A stretch of 64,000 nt of DNA. It comes from an uncultured Thermoguttaceae bacterium. GTDB lineage: Bacteria > Planctomycetota > Planctomycetia > Pirellulales > Thermoguttaceae. The position numbers and the translations under genes are program-made. Location: the NCBI GenBank assembly GCA_938084835.1, contig CALKER010000009.1, positions 124,001-188,000 of the forward strand, in the 5' to 3' direction. This document shows, one piece after another, positions 1-10,222 of this stretch (its first letter is position 1; every line of letters begins with the position of its first letter). Below the pieces are notes generated by a model. The model had not been told where the DNA came from. It did not search any database and saw only the letters and a list, made by a program, of their open reading frames with translations.

Positions 1-989
1 TTGAGCAATTCTGCCAAGGCGGCGGCATGTTCGAGCCGGTCGTTCACACCGGCAAGGAGGACGTATTCGAAGGTGACGCGGCGACCAGTCTTCGCGAAAT
101 AACGGTCGGCCGCGTTTAAAATCGCCTTTAGGCCAATCTTTTGATTGGACGGCACAATTTGCGTCCGAAGCTCGTCATTGGGCGCATGAAGGGAAATGGC
201 CAAATGGTACGGCTTTCTGCTTTCTGCTAAGCGGTCAATCGCTGGCGGGATCCCCACCGTTGAAATCGTCACCCTTCGGCCGCTGATGCCCAATCCGTTG
301 TTGCTCGTTGCCGCCTCCAGAGCCTGAAGGACGTTTTTCAAGTTCGTCAAAGGTTCGCCCATCCCCATGACCACAATGTGGGTAAGCCGCTCCCGTTGAG
401 GGAGAAGACGAGTAAGGTGAAGAAGCTGCTCCACGATTTCATAAGCTGAGAGGTTGCGCCGGAAACCACCCAGGCCACTTGCGCAAAATTTACAACCCAT
501 GGCGCAACCCACTTGCGTGCTCACACAGGCAGTGCGATGGCCCCGGTCGTCCCGCAAAAGAACGCATTCTACTGTCTCTCCGTCCATCAGCCGGACGAGC
601 AGCTTCTCAGTGCCATCATCGGCCTTTACATGTTCCACTACCCGCGTTGTCCACAGCCGAAAAGCCCGCGCAAGCTCCCTCCGCAACGCTTTGGGAATAT
701 CACTCATTTGCTCGAAATTTTCCACCGGCTGTTGGTACAGCCAGTGAAGAAGTTGTCGCAGCCGGAAACGAGGCTCCCCCTTGCTGTGAAGCCACTGATC
801 CAACTCTTCAGAGCTGAGAGTCAGGATTGGACGGCGATAATGCTTTTCGCTTGAGCCTTCTGCCGGTGCTTCGCGTGAGGATCTCGCATCACTAGCTACC
901 GCCGGCCCACTTTCTGAGACTGCCACTTGTTCCACGGTTAAGGCTTCCACCTGGGAAGATTTTTCTCCAAAACCGGTCTCGATAGACAT
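1..989 (-). CDS. rlmN: 23S rRNA (adenine2503-C2)-methyltransferase RlmN, C-terminus cut by window edge
   Basis: Radical-SAM enzyme that methylates A2503 of 23S rRNA (and A37 of some tRNAs in characterised members), acting in the cytoplasm. I start it at the ATG at 989, which follows GGAGGGG with about 7 bases between; 329 codons are visible. The cluster-binding motif CAMGCKFC (C162, C166, C169) is intact and is followed by [23 protein letters not shown] and [12 protein letters not shown], all hallmark RlmN blocks. The first ~50 residues are a Glu/Ser-rich lead-in before the recognisable domain ([15 protein letters not shown]). The last family cysteine region lies beyond base 1. No co-directional neighbour is close: 1.2 kb of non-coding DNA lies upstream. 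Confidence 0.95.
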   Translation of the reverse strand, partial: MSIETGFGEKSSQVEALTVEQVAVSESGPAVASDARSSREAPAEGSSEKHYRRPILTLSSEELDQWLHSKGEPRFRLRQLLHWLYQQPVENFEQMSDIPKALRRELARAFRLWTTRVVEHVKADDGTEKLLVRLMDGETVECVLLRDDRGHRTACVSTQVGCAMGCKFCASGLGGFRRNLSAYEIVEQLLHLTRLLPQRERLTHIVVMGMGEPLTNLKNVLQALEAATSNNGLGISGRRVTISTVGIPPAIDRLAESRKPYHLAISLHAPNDELRTQIVPSNQKIGLKAILNAADRYFAKTGRRVTFEYVLLAGVNDRLEHAAALAELL

Positions 990-2209
990 GGACTTTCCCC
1001 TCCAGCCAGTCCCGAACGAAGCGATTCCCCCAACACTCCCCTACTTCGCACTATTCTAACTTCTGACCTTCCTCAGTGCGACAGGTTAGCATGCTTTCTT
1101 GGAAGACTCGGAGAAAAAAGTTCGGGTATCGCCCCTGCTTTGCTGCGTCTTCCACGCTTTCCTTTCGAAAGGATTCCTTTCCGAAGTGGTAGTTCGCCTT
1201 TAGCCAAATTTGTCCGCATATTTTCATCGCGGGTTGTCCGCACATTCTTATCCCGGGGCAATAGCGCTCCGAGTGCTTGGGGGTCCCAAATTTCGCCAGG
1301 TTACCCCAGCTTTACCCACCAAAGGTGCGACAACTCCTTTTTTTTATAAGAAGCGGGAACGACACGGGATGCAAGTGCCGAAATTGGGAGGAGGCGGCTT
1401 TTTCACCGCACCAGCGCAAGAATTTAAGGAATCACGGAGAATTTTAGATGCTACCCCAAATTCCCGGAGATTGTGTGAAGGGCGTGAACATCTCCCCCCG
1501 CAATATGCCTTCCGATTTTACGGTTTCCCCCAGACCGGTGCGGTTCCGTGGCTTGCCCCCACAAGAAACGTCTTGCCCCAAAAGGAGGTGCCAAACCCCA
1601 AATCCTCTACTCCCAAATAACCCATGAAGTGCCTCTTTGGGGACACCCTCTCGATCCGGAAAACCAGATTTTCTCCCCCTAAGGCCGCTCCGCGGGGAAA
1701 TTCGTTCCGGGCTCGCGGAACCAGGCAACCATTTTTCGAAAGGCCTCCGCTTAACGCACTAGCGCCTGTGTGAGGATTGGCCTCAGTAATTAGGCTTAGG
1801 GCACGTCGTGGCATCGGAAGGTCAGTTGCGAGTGTCCCCCAGGCCCACCCCCCCCAAGCCCATGGGGAGACCCTGCTAGTTCCGCCACCCACACGCGTCG
1901 TTAGCGCACACGCCCTGTGCCTAACGGAAGACCCATTCGGCGAGGGCCAGAGCTCACACCAGCAGGAGCCTACTTGCCCTAGTGGGATAGCCAACCGCCA
2001 ACGAAATTTCGGGGACGACTACCGGAGGCGAACAAACGGCAATCGGCCAAAGACCACAAGAGGGCTCGTGGTACGGCGGGGTTCGTCAGTGTGGCGAATC
2101 GGAGGGCAGAGCCAGAAGGAACCGGGACCGCAACTTTATCAGCTGGATGAGCGAAAACATCCCGTAACTTGTCCCCGCCTATTTGAGCAGTTCCTAAATT
2201 CTTCAGGGC
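990..2209. other. 1.2-kb gene-poor stretch
   Basis: No gene is supported between rlmN and the 2210-2692 gene. Short open frames exist on both strands but they overlap one another, lack ribosome-binding sites and show no family motif. Two small sequence features stand out: a 12-bp perfect palindrome (CCTTTCGAAAGG, 1161-1172) and a 24-bp imperfect tandem repeat at 1210-1257. I saw no tRNA, RNase P or SRP-type RNA signature. Confidence 0.6.
1210..1257. repeat. 24-bp imperfect tandem duplication
   Basis: Two head-to-tail 24-bp units, 1210-1233 and 1234-1257, agree at 20 of 24 positions; both begin TTGTCCGCA and end with CGGG. The unit length is a multiple of three, so minus-strand frames read a repeated 8-residue motif, but no coding evidence supports a gene here. 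Confidence 0.7.
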
Positions 2210-2692
2210 TTACCCAGGCACAAACACTTTCGACTTGCCGAGGTGCTCCTCAATCAGCCTTCGAAGAAATCCGCTGCGCAAAGCCCCCGCAAACTCGCTG
2301 AGATCGGAAAAGATTGCGTGACTGAGGAACCGTATGACCCAGTTCCGCCGCATGGGACTTACCGTCAGAACCACCGCGCCATGGCGATAGGCTTCCCACA
2401 TTTCGATTGCCGTTCCCATCGAGGCCTCCGGGACGTAGGCCACCAACACATCAATATGTCGGCATAAGAAGTTATGCCCCCAAAACACCTGTTGGCCAGT
2501 CGGCCTATCGTACTCCAAAGAGCGGGGGTGACCTGCCAAAGGATCGAACACACACGCTTCGGGAAAATGCTCTTCCAGTAGCTGACGGATCTCCGCGCGA
2601 TAGTTCTGGTCGTGAAGCGCCTTATCCACAAAGGAGCCCTGCATAATCCCTGCAATAAAAAATCGCCAGGATCTTCGTCGCTCTCCCTGCAT
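2210..2692 (-). CDS. Nucleoside 2-deoxyribosyltransferase-like small protein
   Basis: A 160-residue cytoplasmic protein. I choose the ATG at 2692 (MQGERRRSW...) because AAGGA lies 8 bases upstream; the frame is open a further 30 codons without a better site. The segment RFFIAGIMQGS at the N-terminus, a conserved Asp-containing middle (VFDPLAGHP) and ASMGTAIEMWEAYRHG near the C-terminus resemble the nucleoside 2-deoxyribosyltransferase-like fold (Rossmann-type; the MG-A-E block is where that family has its catalytic Glu). Enzymes of this fold cleave or exchange the base of deoxynucleosides, but related proteins have other sugar-nucleotide roles, so the substrate is unknown. It stands alone, with long spacers on both sides. 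The fold call is moderate; the activity is a guess. Confidence 0.5.
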   Translation of the reverse strand: MQGERRRSWRFFIAGIMQGSFVDKALHDQNYRAEIRQLLEEHFPEACVFDPLAGHPRSLEYDRPTGQQVFWGHNFLCRHIDVLVAYVPEASMGTAIEMWEAYRHGAVVLTVSPMRRNWVIRFLSHAIFSDLSEFAGALRSGFLRRLIEEHLGKSKVFVPG

Positions 2693-3304
2693 GAGCCAAG
2701 TCCTTTCCAAGCCGGAATTTTGCCGGCATTCGACACTTAACCCCTTTAGCCACGACACATTCGGGGCTCCTACGGCCAACAAGATGGATGACTTACCCGC
2801 TGTGGGCCACTGCTTAGCGTTAAAGCGCAGCGCCTAGCCATAAAGCGCAAAGCATATCGCACACGGGAAAAAGCCTGAAAAGTTATGAAGGACCTCGGCA
2901 TTTTTCCCCGTGAGACTTCCTCGAAGCTTTAGCCAATGTAAGGAGTGGAAGGAAAAAACCGAATTTTCTGCTATAAAGTGAGAACCAACCTGGACCACGA
3001 TCGGTTCTAAAGAACTTTCTTCGACGAAACTAGCAAGACCTCGCGCGATCATTCCCTCAAAATTTGGAACGACAGGAACACCTGCCTCGCCCCTGATAGG
3101 ACTTGTGGGAAGAAAATATCGAACTTTCGAGCGTCTTCAACAGCCAATCGCGAAAAAACTTCCGGCAACCGAGCAACCCTATCCCTCCAAAAGGGGTGAC
3201 CTCACCTACCTCAATTTCCTTTCCCTGGTGCCGCAATGGAGGCAGCCTGAGAAGGAGCAATCCCTCCATCCGCTCCTAATCCGGAAGCAACAATAAGTTG
3301 ACAG
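2693..3304. other. 0.6-kb spacer between tex and the deoxyribosyltransferase-like gene
   Basis: No supported gene. A 72-codon minus-strand frame (2834-3052) gives a protein-like reading, but it has no usable ribosome-binding site or recognised family, so I do not call it. Confidence 0.5.
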
Positions 3305-6300
3305 CTACCTGTGGGAAGCTCCACTCGAAGGCGGAATCGACTGGTCAGCCGGAGACGATTCGGTCGTTTCGCCTGTGGGCGGGCCGCCTGCAGCCTCCGA
3401 CGGCCCTCGAGCGGGTTCCAACGGGGTCACCTCCGGCGGAGATACAGAAACTTCGGGCATCGTCTCACCCACTGGATGAGGGGCCTGTGTCTCTGCCACC
3501 GAAGCTTGAACCTCGCTGGTTGGAGGGGAAGCCACTAATTCGTTAGCCGGCTGGGACTGAACGTCTTTAGCCTCTTTCCGCTTTTCGGCAGATTCCTTCT
3601 GCTTTTCAGCTTCAAGGCGACTTTTGAGCCGGAAAAATTCCGCAAGCTCAGCAAAACTACTCATGGGCCGCTTGCCGGAGAGCACCTCCTCGGGAAGCTC
3701 GATGGGCGGCGGCTGGCTCCGTTTTCGTCTGGAGTGCAAGCCTCGGGAACTGGCCGGCTCAGCCAGCGGGGAAGAGCTAGGTCCCGGCCCGGTGGTTGCC
3801 TTGGCAGGTGGCCTGTCCGCAGGCATCGAAGCCCGAGCCCCTTCCCGAGGAGCATTAACATCCCCCCCTTCGGGCGCGATCTGCTTTGCAGCGGGGGGGT
3901 GCGGCCGGCGCGATCCCGAAACTTCCTTGCCCTTCGGCTTGCGAGCTCTTCCAGGGGCTTGAACCTCCGCTTCGCTGGGCCCTCGCGGCCGGCGCTCCCG
4001 CGGCGTGCCCGGTGGGATCATCGTTAGTGATACTCGACGCCGCTTCAGATCTACCTCCCGCACCCACACGTGCACCATGTCGCCTATCTCGGCTACCTCA
4101 TGAGGATCCCGAACATACTTTGTAGACATTTCGCTGATATGGACTAAGCCGGTGATGGGCAATCCAAAGTCCACAAAAACCCCGAAATCAACAACATTGC
4201 TTACCGTTCCTTGAAGCGCCATTCCCGGCTTTAGGTCCTGAAGTCGCAAAATTCCTTGACGGAAAATGGGGCCCGGGAAGTCCTCGCGGGGGTCTCTCCC
4301 TGGCCGGGCCAACTGTGCCAAAATGTCGCGCAATGTTAACTCGCCGACTCCTAACTGACGACAGAGCTCCTTAGGATTGACCGTCTCGATGGCCGCCCGG
4401 AGCTTTTGCACCTGCTCGCGCGAGCGGAGGTCCTGCACGGTGAAGCCTAATACCTGTAGAACTTTCTCCGCCACGGGATAACTTTCGGGGTGGATCCACG
4501 TGGCATCCAAGGGATTGTCCCCATCGGGGATTTTGAGAAAGCCGGCTGCCTGAACAAATGTTGCCTCTCCAATCCCCGGAACATCCCGAAGTTGCAGTCG
4601 GTTCCGAAACGGCCCGTTTTGGCGACGGTACTCATAGATTCGCCTCGCCGTCAATTGGTTGAGGCCGGAAACGTACCGCAATAACGCCACACTGGCCATA
4701 TTGACGTCGACACCTACGTAATTGACGCACGATTCCACTACTTCCGCCAGTGAGGCCCGGAGGTGTGCAGCTTGGATATCGTGCTGATACAAACCAACGC
4801 CCAAATGGCTGGGTTCGATCTTCACTAGCTCGCTAAGCGGGTCCTGAAGCCGCCGTCCGATGGAAATGGCACTCCGCAGAGCAGGACTGTAGTCGGGCAG
4901 CTCCTCCCGAGCTAAAGGGCTTGTGGAATAGAGGCTGGCACCCGCCTCGTTGACAATGCAATAGTGAATATTCCTGTCTTTCAGCTCACTACTTAACAGA
5001 TTCGCCACAAAAGGTTCCGTGCGCCGTGAGCCGGTGCCGTTGCCGACGGCTATCAAATCGATTCGGTACCGTTCGATAAGTTGGCAGAGAAGTTGTTTAC
5101 CCTTTTCCAACTCCTCCGGTGCCCCAATCACAAAGAATTGTCCATAACCGAGCACATTCCCGAATTCATCCAAGGCGACCGCGGTACAGCCGTTTCTTAA
5201 GCCCGGATCAATAGCCAAAACCCGCCGATTGCGGACCGGGGGCTGGAGAAGAAGCGTCCGCAGATTTCGAGCAAAAACCCGCAGGGCGTGCTCTTCAGCC
5301 TTGTCGGTTAGTTCCCGACGAATTTCTCGCTCAAGCGCCGGCATTACCAGCCGGACCAACGCGTCGCGCAGGCACCCTTTCAGAAAATCGGCATGCGGAT
5401 GCTCCGCCCGGATGCAAAGCCTTTCTGCCTCCGCAATTAAAGGTTCCAGGTCGTATTCCAATTTGACCCGCAATACTCCAAGTCTTTCCCCGCGGTTCAA
5501 GGCCAAAATCTGATGCGGGGCGACGCCATCAACTTTCTGCCGAAACTTGAAATAGTCGGCAAAGGCAGCCCGCCGCTGAAGCCAACGCTCTGCAGCCCGA
5601 GAAAGTTTTGCGGGAGCGGTTGGAGCGTCGGACTCGGTTCCTGAAGCATCCGGTTGTTCTGCAGCCTTCTTCCGCTTTTTTCGCTTCTTCTTGCGTTTTG
5701 GCTTCGGAGCTTCGGAAACACTGTCTCCGGCTGACTCGCGCTCAAGAGGTGCCTCTCCGACGGCAGACCCAGACACTACCTCCCTTCCCACGGTTTCGTC
5801 CGACTGTGCTCTGTTCCGGATTTCGCCCGTCTCAGGAAGCACGGATTGAGGAACAGCTTCCCCACCCGCGATGCATAAGTCGGGGGCCGTTTCGGCCACC
5901 GTTTCCGGAGCTTGCTTGTCAGCTTCTTGCTGAGAAGAAGGGTTTGTAGTCGATACCGCAGGCACCTCAGCCGGTGGTGCCACAGAGGTACTCATTCCCG
6001 TTGCAGACGCAGGTGGTTCACCCCCCGATCGGGCATCCACCCCCTGCGATTGGATTTGGGGATTGGGCTCACCGGCTTCCGAAACCGCAAAAGAGGCATG
6101 AAAGGACCCGCCGTGCTCCCCAGTGACCACTCCCGACTGCCCCGAAGCGTTAGCCTCGCCGCCCCCATTTTGAGGGAAATCGCTTCCGTTCGCAGAAGCA
6201 GGGTAACTTCCGGACGCGGATCGCTCTTCGAGCAAATCCTCTTTAAGGAGTTCCCGTTGTAAATCCTCGCCCCCAGGCCCCGTGGAAAATGGTACTGATC

Positions 6301-7714
6301 CCGCCTCTTCAGGCCGGTTAATGGGAACCGCCTCCGGTGACACAATCGGATGCGCCACTTCTTTGGGAAAATCTCCCCCTGAAGCCGAGGCCGATCCGCT
6401 ACCGTTCCCCTCCCCAACCGCAGGAGGAAAATTATCCGAAGGAGCCGACGCGTTTTCATCAGAAAGGTGTCCGCCGTTTCCGTTACCCCCGGAATCTTCA
6501 CAACCGCCGTTCTCCCCCTCCTCGTCCGGATGCCGGTTCGGCTCCCCGGAAAAGCAGCTTGATGAGTTTTCCGCCGGAGAGTCTTTGCTGCTAGCCGCGC
6601 CTTCGGTCGAAGGAAGCACGCCAACTTCCGCAATTGCGTGAGAAGCCTGGTCGCCGGCTTCCTTCTGGTATAGCGTTCCTTCGGAATGTCCCCCCGCTGC
6701 CGGTTCCACGCGTGCGACACGCTCGCACCAGGATTCCTCAAGACTTCGGGGGACGGGAGTCTGGGATGCCATTTCCGGCGCTGCCGGCTTGGTCTCAGTC
6801 GTCTCGGCAAGCGGAGAGGCTATCCCGTGACCAAGCGTCCCAGGTGGCGTAATGTCTAAATGATCTGGGGGATTTATCTCCATCTCTAAATGGGATTCTT
6901 TGGCAACCCCTCCCTCAATTCCCTGGACTTCCGAAGCTGCCAATTCCGTAGGCAATTCGGTGGTTTCCACCCTCTCCGTCGCGTGAGAGCCTGCCGGCTC
7001 AGGGGATACAGCTTCCCCGCCAGCAAGCAATGACCCGACCTGCTCAGAGGGCTTGGGGACGCAAGGGGCGGCGGCTTCGGGAACTTTCTCGAAGAGTTTC
7101 AAACTTTTAGGGGGCTCAGCAGGGGAGGCCACCAGAAAAGCAACCTCCCGCAGCATTTGCCGCAGTTTTTCACGCAAATCCGCTCGTTCGCTAAAGCACT
7201 CGGCGATGATATGGCCTGCTCCGGCGAGCGCATCGGCCACGTGGTGAACCTTCTTATCCGGATCCACAAAGTCGGCAGCACGTTTGTCCAAATCGTGGCA
7301 CGCCGGGTCCGCCTGAAGAATTTCGTCCGCCAACTTCTGTAGACCCCGGGAGCGCGCCAGGGTGGCCAGGGTCTGTTTCTTCGGTTTGTATGGAAGGTAG
7401 ACATCCTCCAAGCGGGAGGGCGATTTAGCCTCCAAAATTGCCTTTTCAAGTTCGGGTGTAAGGCGGCCTTGATTTTCAATCGATCGCAGAATCGTTTGCT
7501 TCCGCTCGGCGAGGAGTCGGAGGGAGATAAGTCGCGACTGAATTCGCCGGATTTGCTCCTCGTCGAGGCCCCCCGTCACATCCCGGCGATACCGCGTGAT
7601 GAACGGGATCGTGTTGCCAGCTTCCAGTAACTCGATGACCGCCTGGACCTGCCAGACAGCCAAATGAAGTTCTTGAGCAATATCACGAATATCGATCGTA
7701 ACCTGCCTCGCCAT
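3305..7714 (-). CDS. tex: Tex-family RNA-binding transcription accessory protein with large disordered insertion
   Basis: Tex binds RNA and influences transcription; it is a cytoplasmic multidomain protein of about 770 residues in model bacteria. This one has 1469 residues. Start ATG at 7714 (MARQVTIDIRDIAQEL), preceded by AAAGGTG. Order: Tex N-terminal helical domain (~1-205), a ~500-residue Ser/Glu/Gly/Pro-rich insertion (~205-705) ending in a Lys/Arg run (KKKRKKRKK), then the rest of the Tex core with the YqgF-like nuclease-fold domain (VLAIDPGLRNGC), helix-hairpin-helix modules (VSGLNQLTARRIYEYR, RDVPGIGEATFVQAAGF), the S1 RNA-binding domain (GTVSNVVDFGVFVDFG, ~1165-1235) and a ~220-residue charged low-complexity tail. 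The frame is continuous, so the insertion is not a frameshift artefact. It is transcribed alone. Confidence 0.93.
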   Translation of the reverse strand: MARQVTIDIRDIAQELHLAVWQVQAVIELLEAGNTIPFITRYRRDVTGGLDEEQIRRIQSRLISLRLLAERKQTILRSIENQGRLTPELEKAILEAKSPSRLEDVYLPYKPKKQTLATLARSRGLQKLADEILQADPACHDLDKRAADFVDPDKKVHHVADALAGAGHIIAECFSERADLREKLRQMLREVAFLVASPAEPPKSLKLFEKVPEAAAPCVPKPSEQVGSLLAGGEAVSPEPAGSHATERVETTELPTELAASEVQGIEGGVAKESHLEMEINPPDHLDITPPGTLGHGIASPLAETTETKPAAPEMASQTPVPRSLEESWCERVARVEPAAGGHSEGTLYQKEAGDQASHAIAEVGVLPSTEGAASSKDSPAENSSSCFSGEPNRHPDEEGENGGCEDSGGNGNGGHLSDENASAPSDNFPPAVGEGNGSGSASASGGDFPKEVAHPIVSPEAVPINRPEEAGSVPFSTGPGGEDLQRELLKEDLLEERSASGSYPASANGSDFPQNGGGEANASGQSGVVTGEHGGSFHASFAVSEAGEPNPQIQSQGVDARSGGEPPASATGMSTSVAPPAEVPAVSTTNPSSQQEADKQAPETVAETAPDLCIAGGEAVPQSVLPETGEIRNRAQSDETVGREVVSGSAVGEAPLERESAGDSVSEAPKPKRKKKRKKRKKAAEQPDASGTESDAPTAPAKLSRAAERWLQRRAAFADYFKFRQKVDGVAPHQILALNRGERLGVLRVKLEYDLEPLIAEAERLCIRAEHPHADFLKGCLRDALVRLVMPALEREIRRELTDKAEEHALRVFARNLRTLLLQPPVRNRRVLAIDPGLRNGCTAVALDEFGNVLGYGQFFVIGAPEELEKGKQLLCQLIERYRIDLIAVGNGTGSRRTEPFVANLLSSELKDRNIHYCIVNEAGASLYSTSPLAREELPDYSPALRSAISIGRRLQDPLSELVKIEPSHLGVGLYQHDIQAAHLRASLAEVVESCVNYVGVDVNMASVALLRYVSGLNQLTARRIYEYRRQNGPFRNRLQLRDVPGIGEATFVQAAGFLKIPDGDNPLDATWIHPESYPVAEKVLQVLGFTVQDLRSREQVQKLRAAIETVNPKELCRQLGVGELTLRDILAQLARPGRDPREDFPGPIFRQGILRLQDLKPGMALQGTVSNVVDFGVFVDFGLPITGLVHISEMSTKYVRDPHEVAEIGDMVHVWVREVDLKRRRVSLTMIPPGTPRERRPRGPSEAEVQAPGRARKPKGKEVSGSRRPHPPAAKQIAPEGGDVNAPREGARASMPADRPPAKATTGPGPSSSPLAEPASSRGLHSRRKRSQPPPIELPEEVLSGKRPMSSFAELAEFFRLKSRLEAEKQKESAEKRKEAKDVQSQPANELVASPPTSEVQASVAETQAPHPVGETMPEVSVSPPEVTPLEPARGPSEAAGGPPTGETTESSPADQSIPPSSGASHR

Positions 7715-8458
7715 AGACACCTTTCGCTTTAAACAAAACTGCCGATGGCAAACGGCGCACAATCTTCCGCGCGTGACCCGAACTTATCGGGGGAGCAGGC
7801 GCTAGGGCGGTAACGCGGAGCAGTCCCCGGCTGCTTAACGAAAGAACTTGGAAATTCCCGCGGATTGACGTTTGCCGAGCGAGCTTCTGCCGTAGTGACG
7901 GCCAAATCTATTCACTCTATTGGACTCTCGGCGTGTCGTCAAGGACGAAGATACCCGGAATAACTCAAAGGGCGCCAAAAATCTCCCGCCAACCTGCCAT
8001 CACAGCAAAAGCATTCCTGGCCGAAGGACAACCCACTTAAGTTCTCCGCGGACTCAGGTTCTCCGCGGAGGCCACACAGGCCACAAAAGCGGCGGTTCAA
8101 ATTGGGAGGTCTTTCCACCCGGCTTCAACGCAGCAGGCATGGAGCTCAGGGTTTATTGGCCGAAAGCTTGGTGTGGTACAAAATTTCCCATCTTCGAGTC
8201 GCTACCGGGGAATTCTTTCTCGAAACGCTTTTGTCATAAAACACTTCGGATTCGCGAAAGCTCCTAGCCCTAAAACGGAAGTCACGCGGTCCGGGGTGGA
8301 TGTGCGCACAAGCTCTGGGCGACCACCAAACCGCAGATTCGACCGGCTTAAGCCGAGAGGCGAAACTTCCTCCTTCTTGCCACCAGCTCAAGGTACCACC
8401 CGTGCCTGCATAAGCCCTTCAAGTCTGGGCCAAGACGCCAAGGCGTCGCCCCTTTGTG
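7715..8458. other. 0.74-kb spacer between the heparinase-like gene and tex
   Basis: No supported gene. It holds a short direct repeat (GTTCTCCGCGGA at 8041-8052 and 8058-8069) and a tight inverted repeat GACGCC-AA-GGCGTC at 8434-8447, just past the heparinase-like stop. The latter has too small a loop and no T-run, so a terminator call is weak. Confidence 0.5.
8041..8070. repeat. 12-bp direct repeat containing a CTCCGCGGAG palindrome
   Basis: GTTCTCCGCGGA occurs at 8041-8052 and 8058-8069, 17 bases start to start. Each copy contains CTCCGCGGA, and the second completes the palindrome CTCCGCGGAG. It lies about 330 bp upstream of the tex start in the direction of tex transcription, so an operator role is possible but untested. 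Confidence 0.5.
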
Positions 8459-10222
8459 CTAAGGTTGCGACAGGAAACGCACGGAGATTTCCAGCGGTTC
8501 TTCACTGCCCTGGATGCGAATCCCAATCTTAGTGATGCCGGTATTTTGTCTTTGAGGGGGCGGCGGATTACACGGGAGCAATTCAAATGTCGCTCCGCTC
8601 GGCGAAGCGATCTCCATCCACAACCGCACGTGGTTCAACAACAGTTCGGCCCGGTTCCCATGAAGCGAAACCTTTGCCGGCGTATGCATTTGCCACACAA
8701 TTTCCGCACCTTGACCTCCTTCCAGCCGATCCGTGATGGATACCGTCCATTCGCCAGGGCTTCCCTCCTCAAGAACCACCCGGCGAACAACCTTCCCCAC
8801 TTGCTGTTGGTAGGCAGCAGAAAGGTCAACCTCAGCTTCCATGCGCTTGCGGCCAGCGCTAAAGTGCGTTATGGGAGCCACCGCCCGTGGTTCCTGATTG
8901 CTACGGTTGATCCACAAAGTATTTTGGCCTTCAGTGTTCAAACGATAGTAAGTCCACCGCTGACGGCCAAAATATCCGGGGAGATTGTAATCATCTGGAC
9001 CGAGGTCTGTGGCAAAACGCTGGCCCTGAAAATCCAGGACAAAGCTTCCCAGCTCCAAATGGCTGTGGTTGACGGCATTGTCTCCGCCTTTAAGGCCCAC
9101 ATAGAAGCCCACAGATCTATCCCAGCTGGATCGCATCATGACCACATCGGCATGACGAAAGTGACGGGCCAATGGTTCCTCCTCCAGGCCGGAGCCCCGT
9201 GGATCAAACCACCACAGATGGAGGGGAGAGCGACCCCGGATTACCTCGCGCTCGTGCCAGGCATACTGAGGCTTGTTGAAGCGTCGTGCCAGCCAAAACA
9301 TGGCAGGACTTTCACCGGGCCGCTCACCCCCATCGGCAAAATTGAAAGCCAGCCCGGAAGTTCCAATCACGTGGATGCGAAAGGTACCAGCCTCTGAGAA
9401 GCCCGGCAAATCGCTCAAGCCGAAATCGGTTCCCAAGGCCGTTTGCAAAGCTGCCAGCATGTACACCGTGTAACTTGTGGCATAATTCCAATAACCTGGG
9501 CCCTCCGCCCACGCGCCGTCGGGGGCATACTGCTGCATGGCAATTGGCAGCGATTTGCAAGCATGATGAACAATCCAACCGGCAAGCTCGGGCTCATCCT
9601 CAGCAATGGCCAGTGCGCCGATCGTCATGCCGCCATTACATACCTGGTTCCAATTGTACTGCGATTTCGTCCACCACCCGCCGCTTCTGTAAATTTTCTC
9701 CCCCGGGCGCAAGCCTTTGTCAACGATGGCTTGCCGAATTTTCTGCCGTTCTTCCTCCGAGAGCACGTCATAAAGCCAGTCGTAACCGATGGCCAACGCA
9801 TGAGTCATTTCTGCCGTATCTAAGAAATGAGAGGGATTCCAGTCCTTGAAAGCAGCAGCTGTCAACATCTCTTCGATTGCGCGACGTGCCATCGCCTGCT
9901 CTCTTTCCAGTCGGTAGACGGTTGCCAAAGTGTACACACGGCTCAGGCACCGCCGGCTTTCGGAGAGCAACCGTGGACCAATTAACCGATATTCCACCGG
10001 CTTCTGACGAAGGATCTCCTGTGCACTAAGCCGAATCTGTTTGTAGATCTCGGCCGCCACCTTATTTTGACGCATGACCTCGCGAACTTCCCTCTCCTGA
10101 CCCGCCGGAGCAATAATCCGGGGATGACCCGGTCGTAAACTCCGAAGGATCTCTTGAGGTTCTGCCACCGTAATCTGATGTAGAGCGACGATGAGTAAAC
10201 AGCTGGATAGCCAAATGTGCAT
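8459..10222 (-). CDS. Exported heparinase II/III-family polysaccharide lyase
   Basis: A 587-residue secreted protein. Start ATG at 10222, with AGGAGG eight bases upstream; the in-frame TTG at 10228 is too close to that site. A hydrophobic signal peptide opens the protein (MHIWLSSCLLIVALHQ). The first half is an all-helical toroid (LATVYRLEREQAMARRA, YNWNQVCNGGM near residue ~190, DGAWAEGPGYWNYATSY), the second half beta-rich with NHSHLELGSFVLDFQG near ~385. In heparinase II/III-type lyases the Asn, Tyr and His in these three blocks are the active-site positions, cleaving uronic-acid polysaccharides by beta-elimination in the periplasm or outside the cell. The exact substrate cannot be told from sequence. 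No transporter or sulfatase is adjacent; it seems monocistronic. Confidence 0.85.
   Translation of the reverse strand: MHIWLSSCLLIVALHQITVAEPQEILRSLRPGHPRIIAPAGQEREVREVMRQNKVAAEIYKQIRLSAQEILRQKPVEYRLIGPRLLSESRRCLSRVYTLATVYRLEREQAMARRAIEEMLTAAAFKDWNPSHFLDTAEMTHALAIGYDWLYDVLSEEERQKIRQAIVDKGLRPGEKIYRSGGWWTKSQYNWNQVCNGGMTIGALAIAEDEPELAGWIVHHACKSLPIAMQQYAPDGAWAEGPGYWNYATSYTVYMLAALQTALGTDFGLSDLPGFSEAGTFRIHVIGTSGLAFNFADGGERPGESPAMFWLARRFNKPQYAWHEREVIRGRSPLHLWWFDPRGSGLEEEPLARHFRHADVVMMRSSWDRSVGFYVGLKGGDNAVNHSHLELGSFVLDFQGQRFATDLGPDDYNLPGYFGRQRWTYYRLNTEGQNTLWINRSNQEPRAVAPITHFSAGRKRMEAEVDLSAAYQQQVGKVVRRVVLEEGSPGEWTVSITDRLEGGQGAEIVWQMHTPAKVSLHGNRAELLLNHVRLWMEIASPSGATFELLPCNPPPPQRQNTGITKIGIRIQGSEEPLEISVRFLSQP

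Noticed and set aside
1518-1994. 158-codon minus-strand open frame
   Set aside because: Gly/Trp/Arg-rich composition typical of GC-rich chance frames; overlapped by plus-strand frames; no start signal.
5992-6810. 272-codon frame within tex on the same strand
   Set aside because: It lies in a different frame inside the low-complexity insertion of tex; Arg-rich and without homology, so it is a shadow of the real gene.
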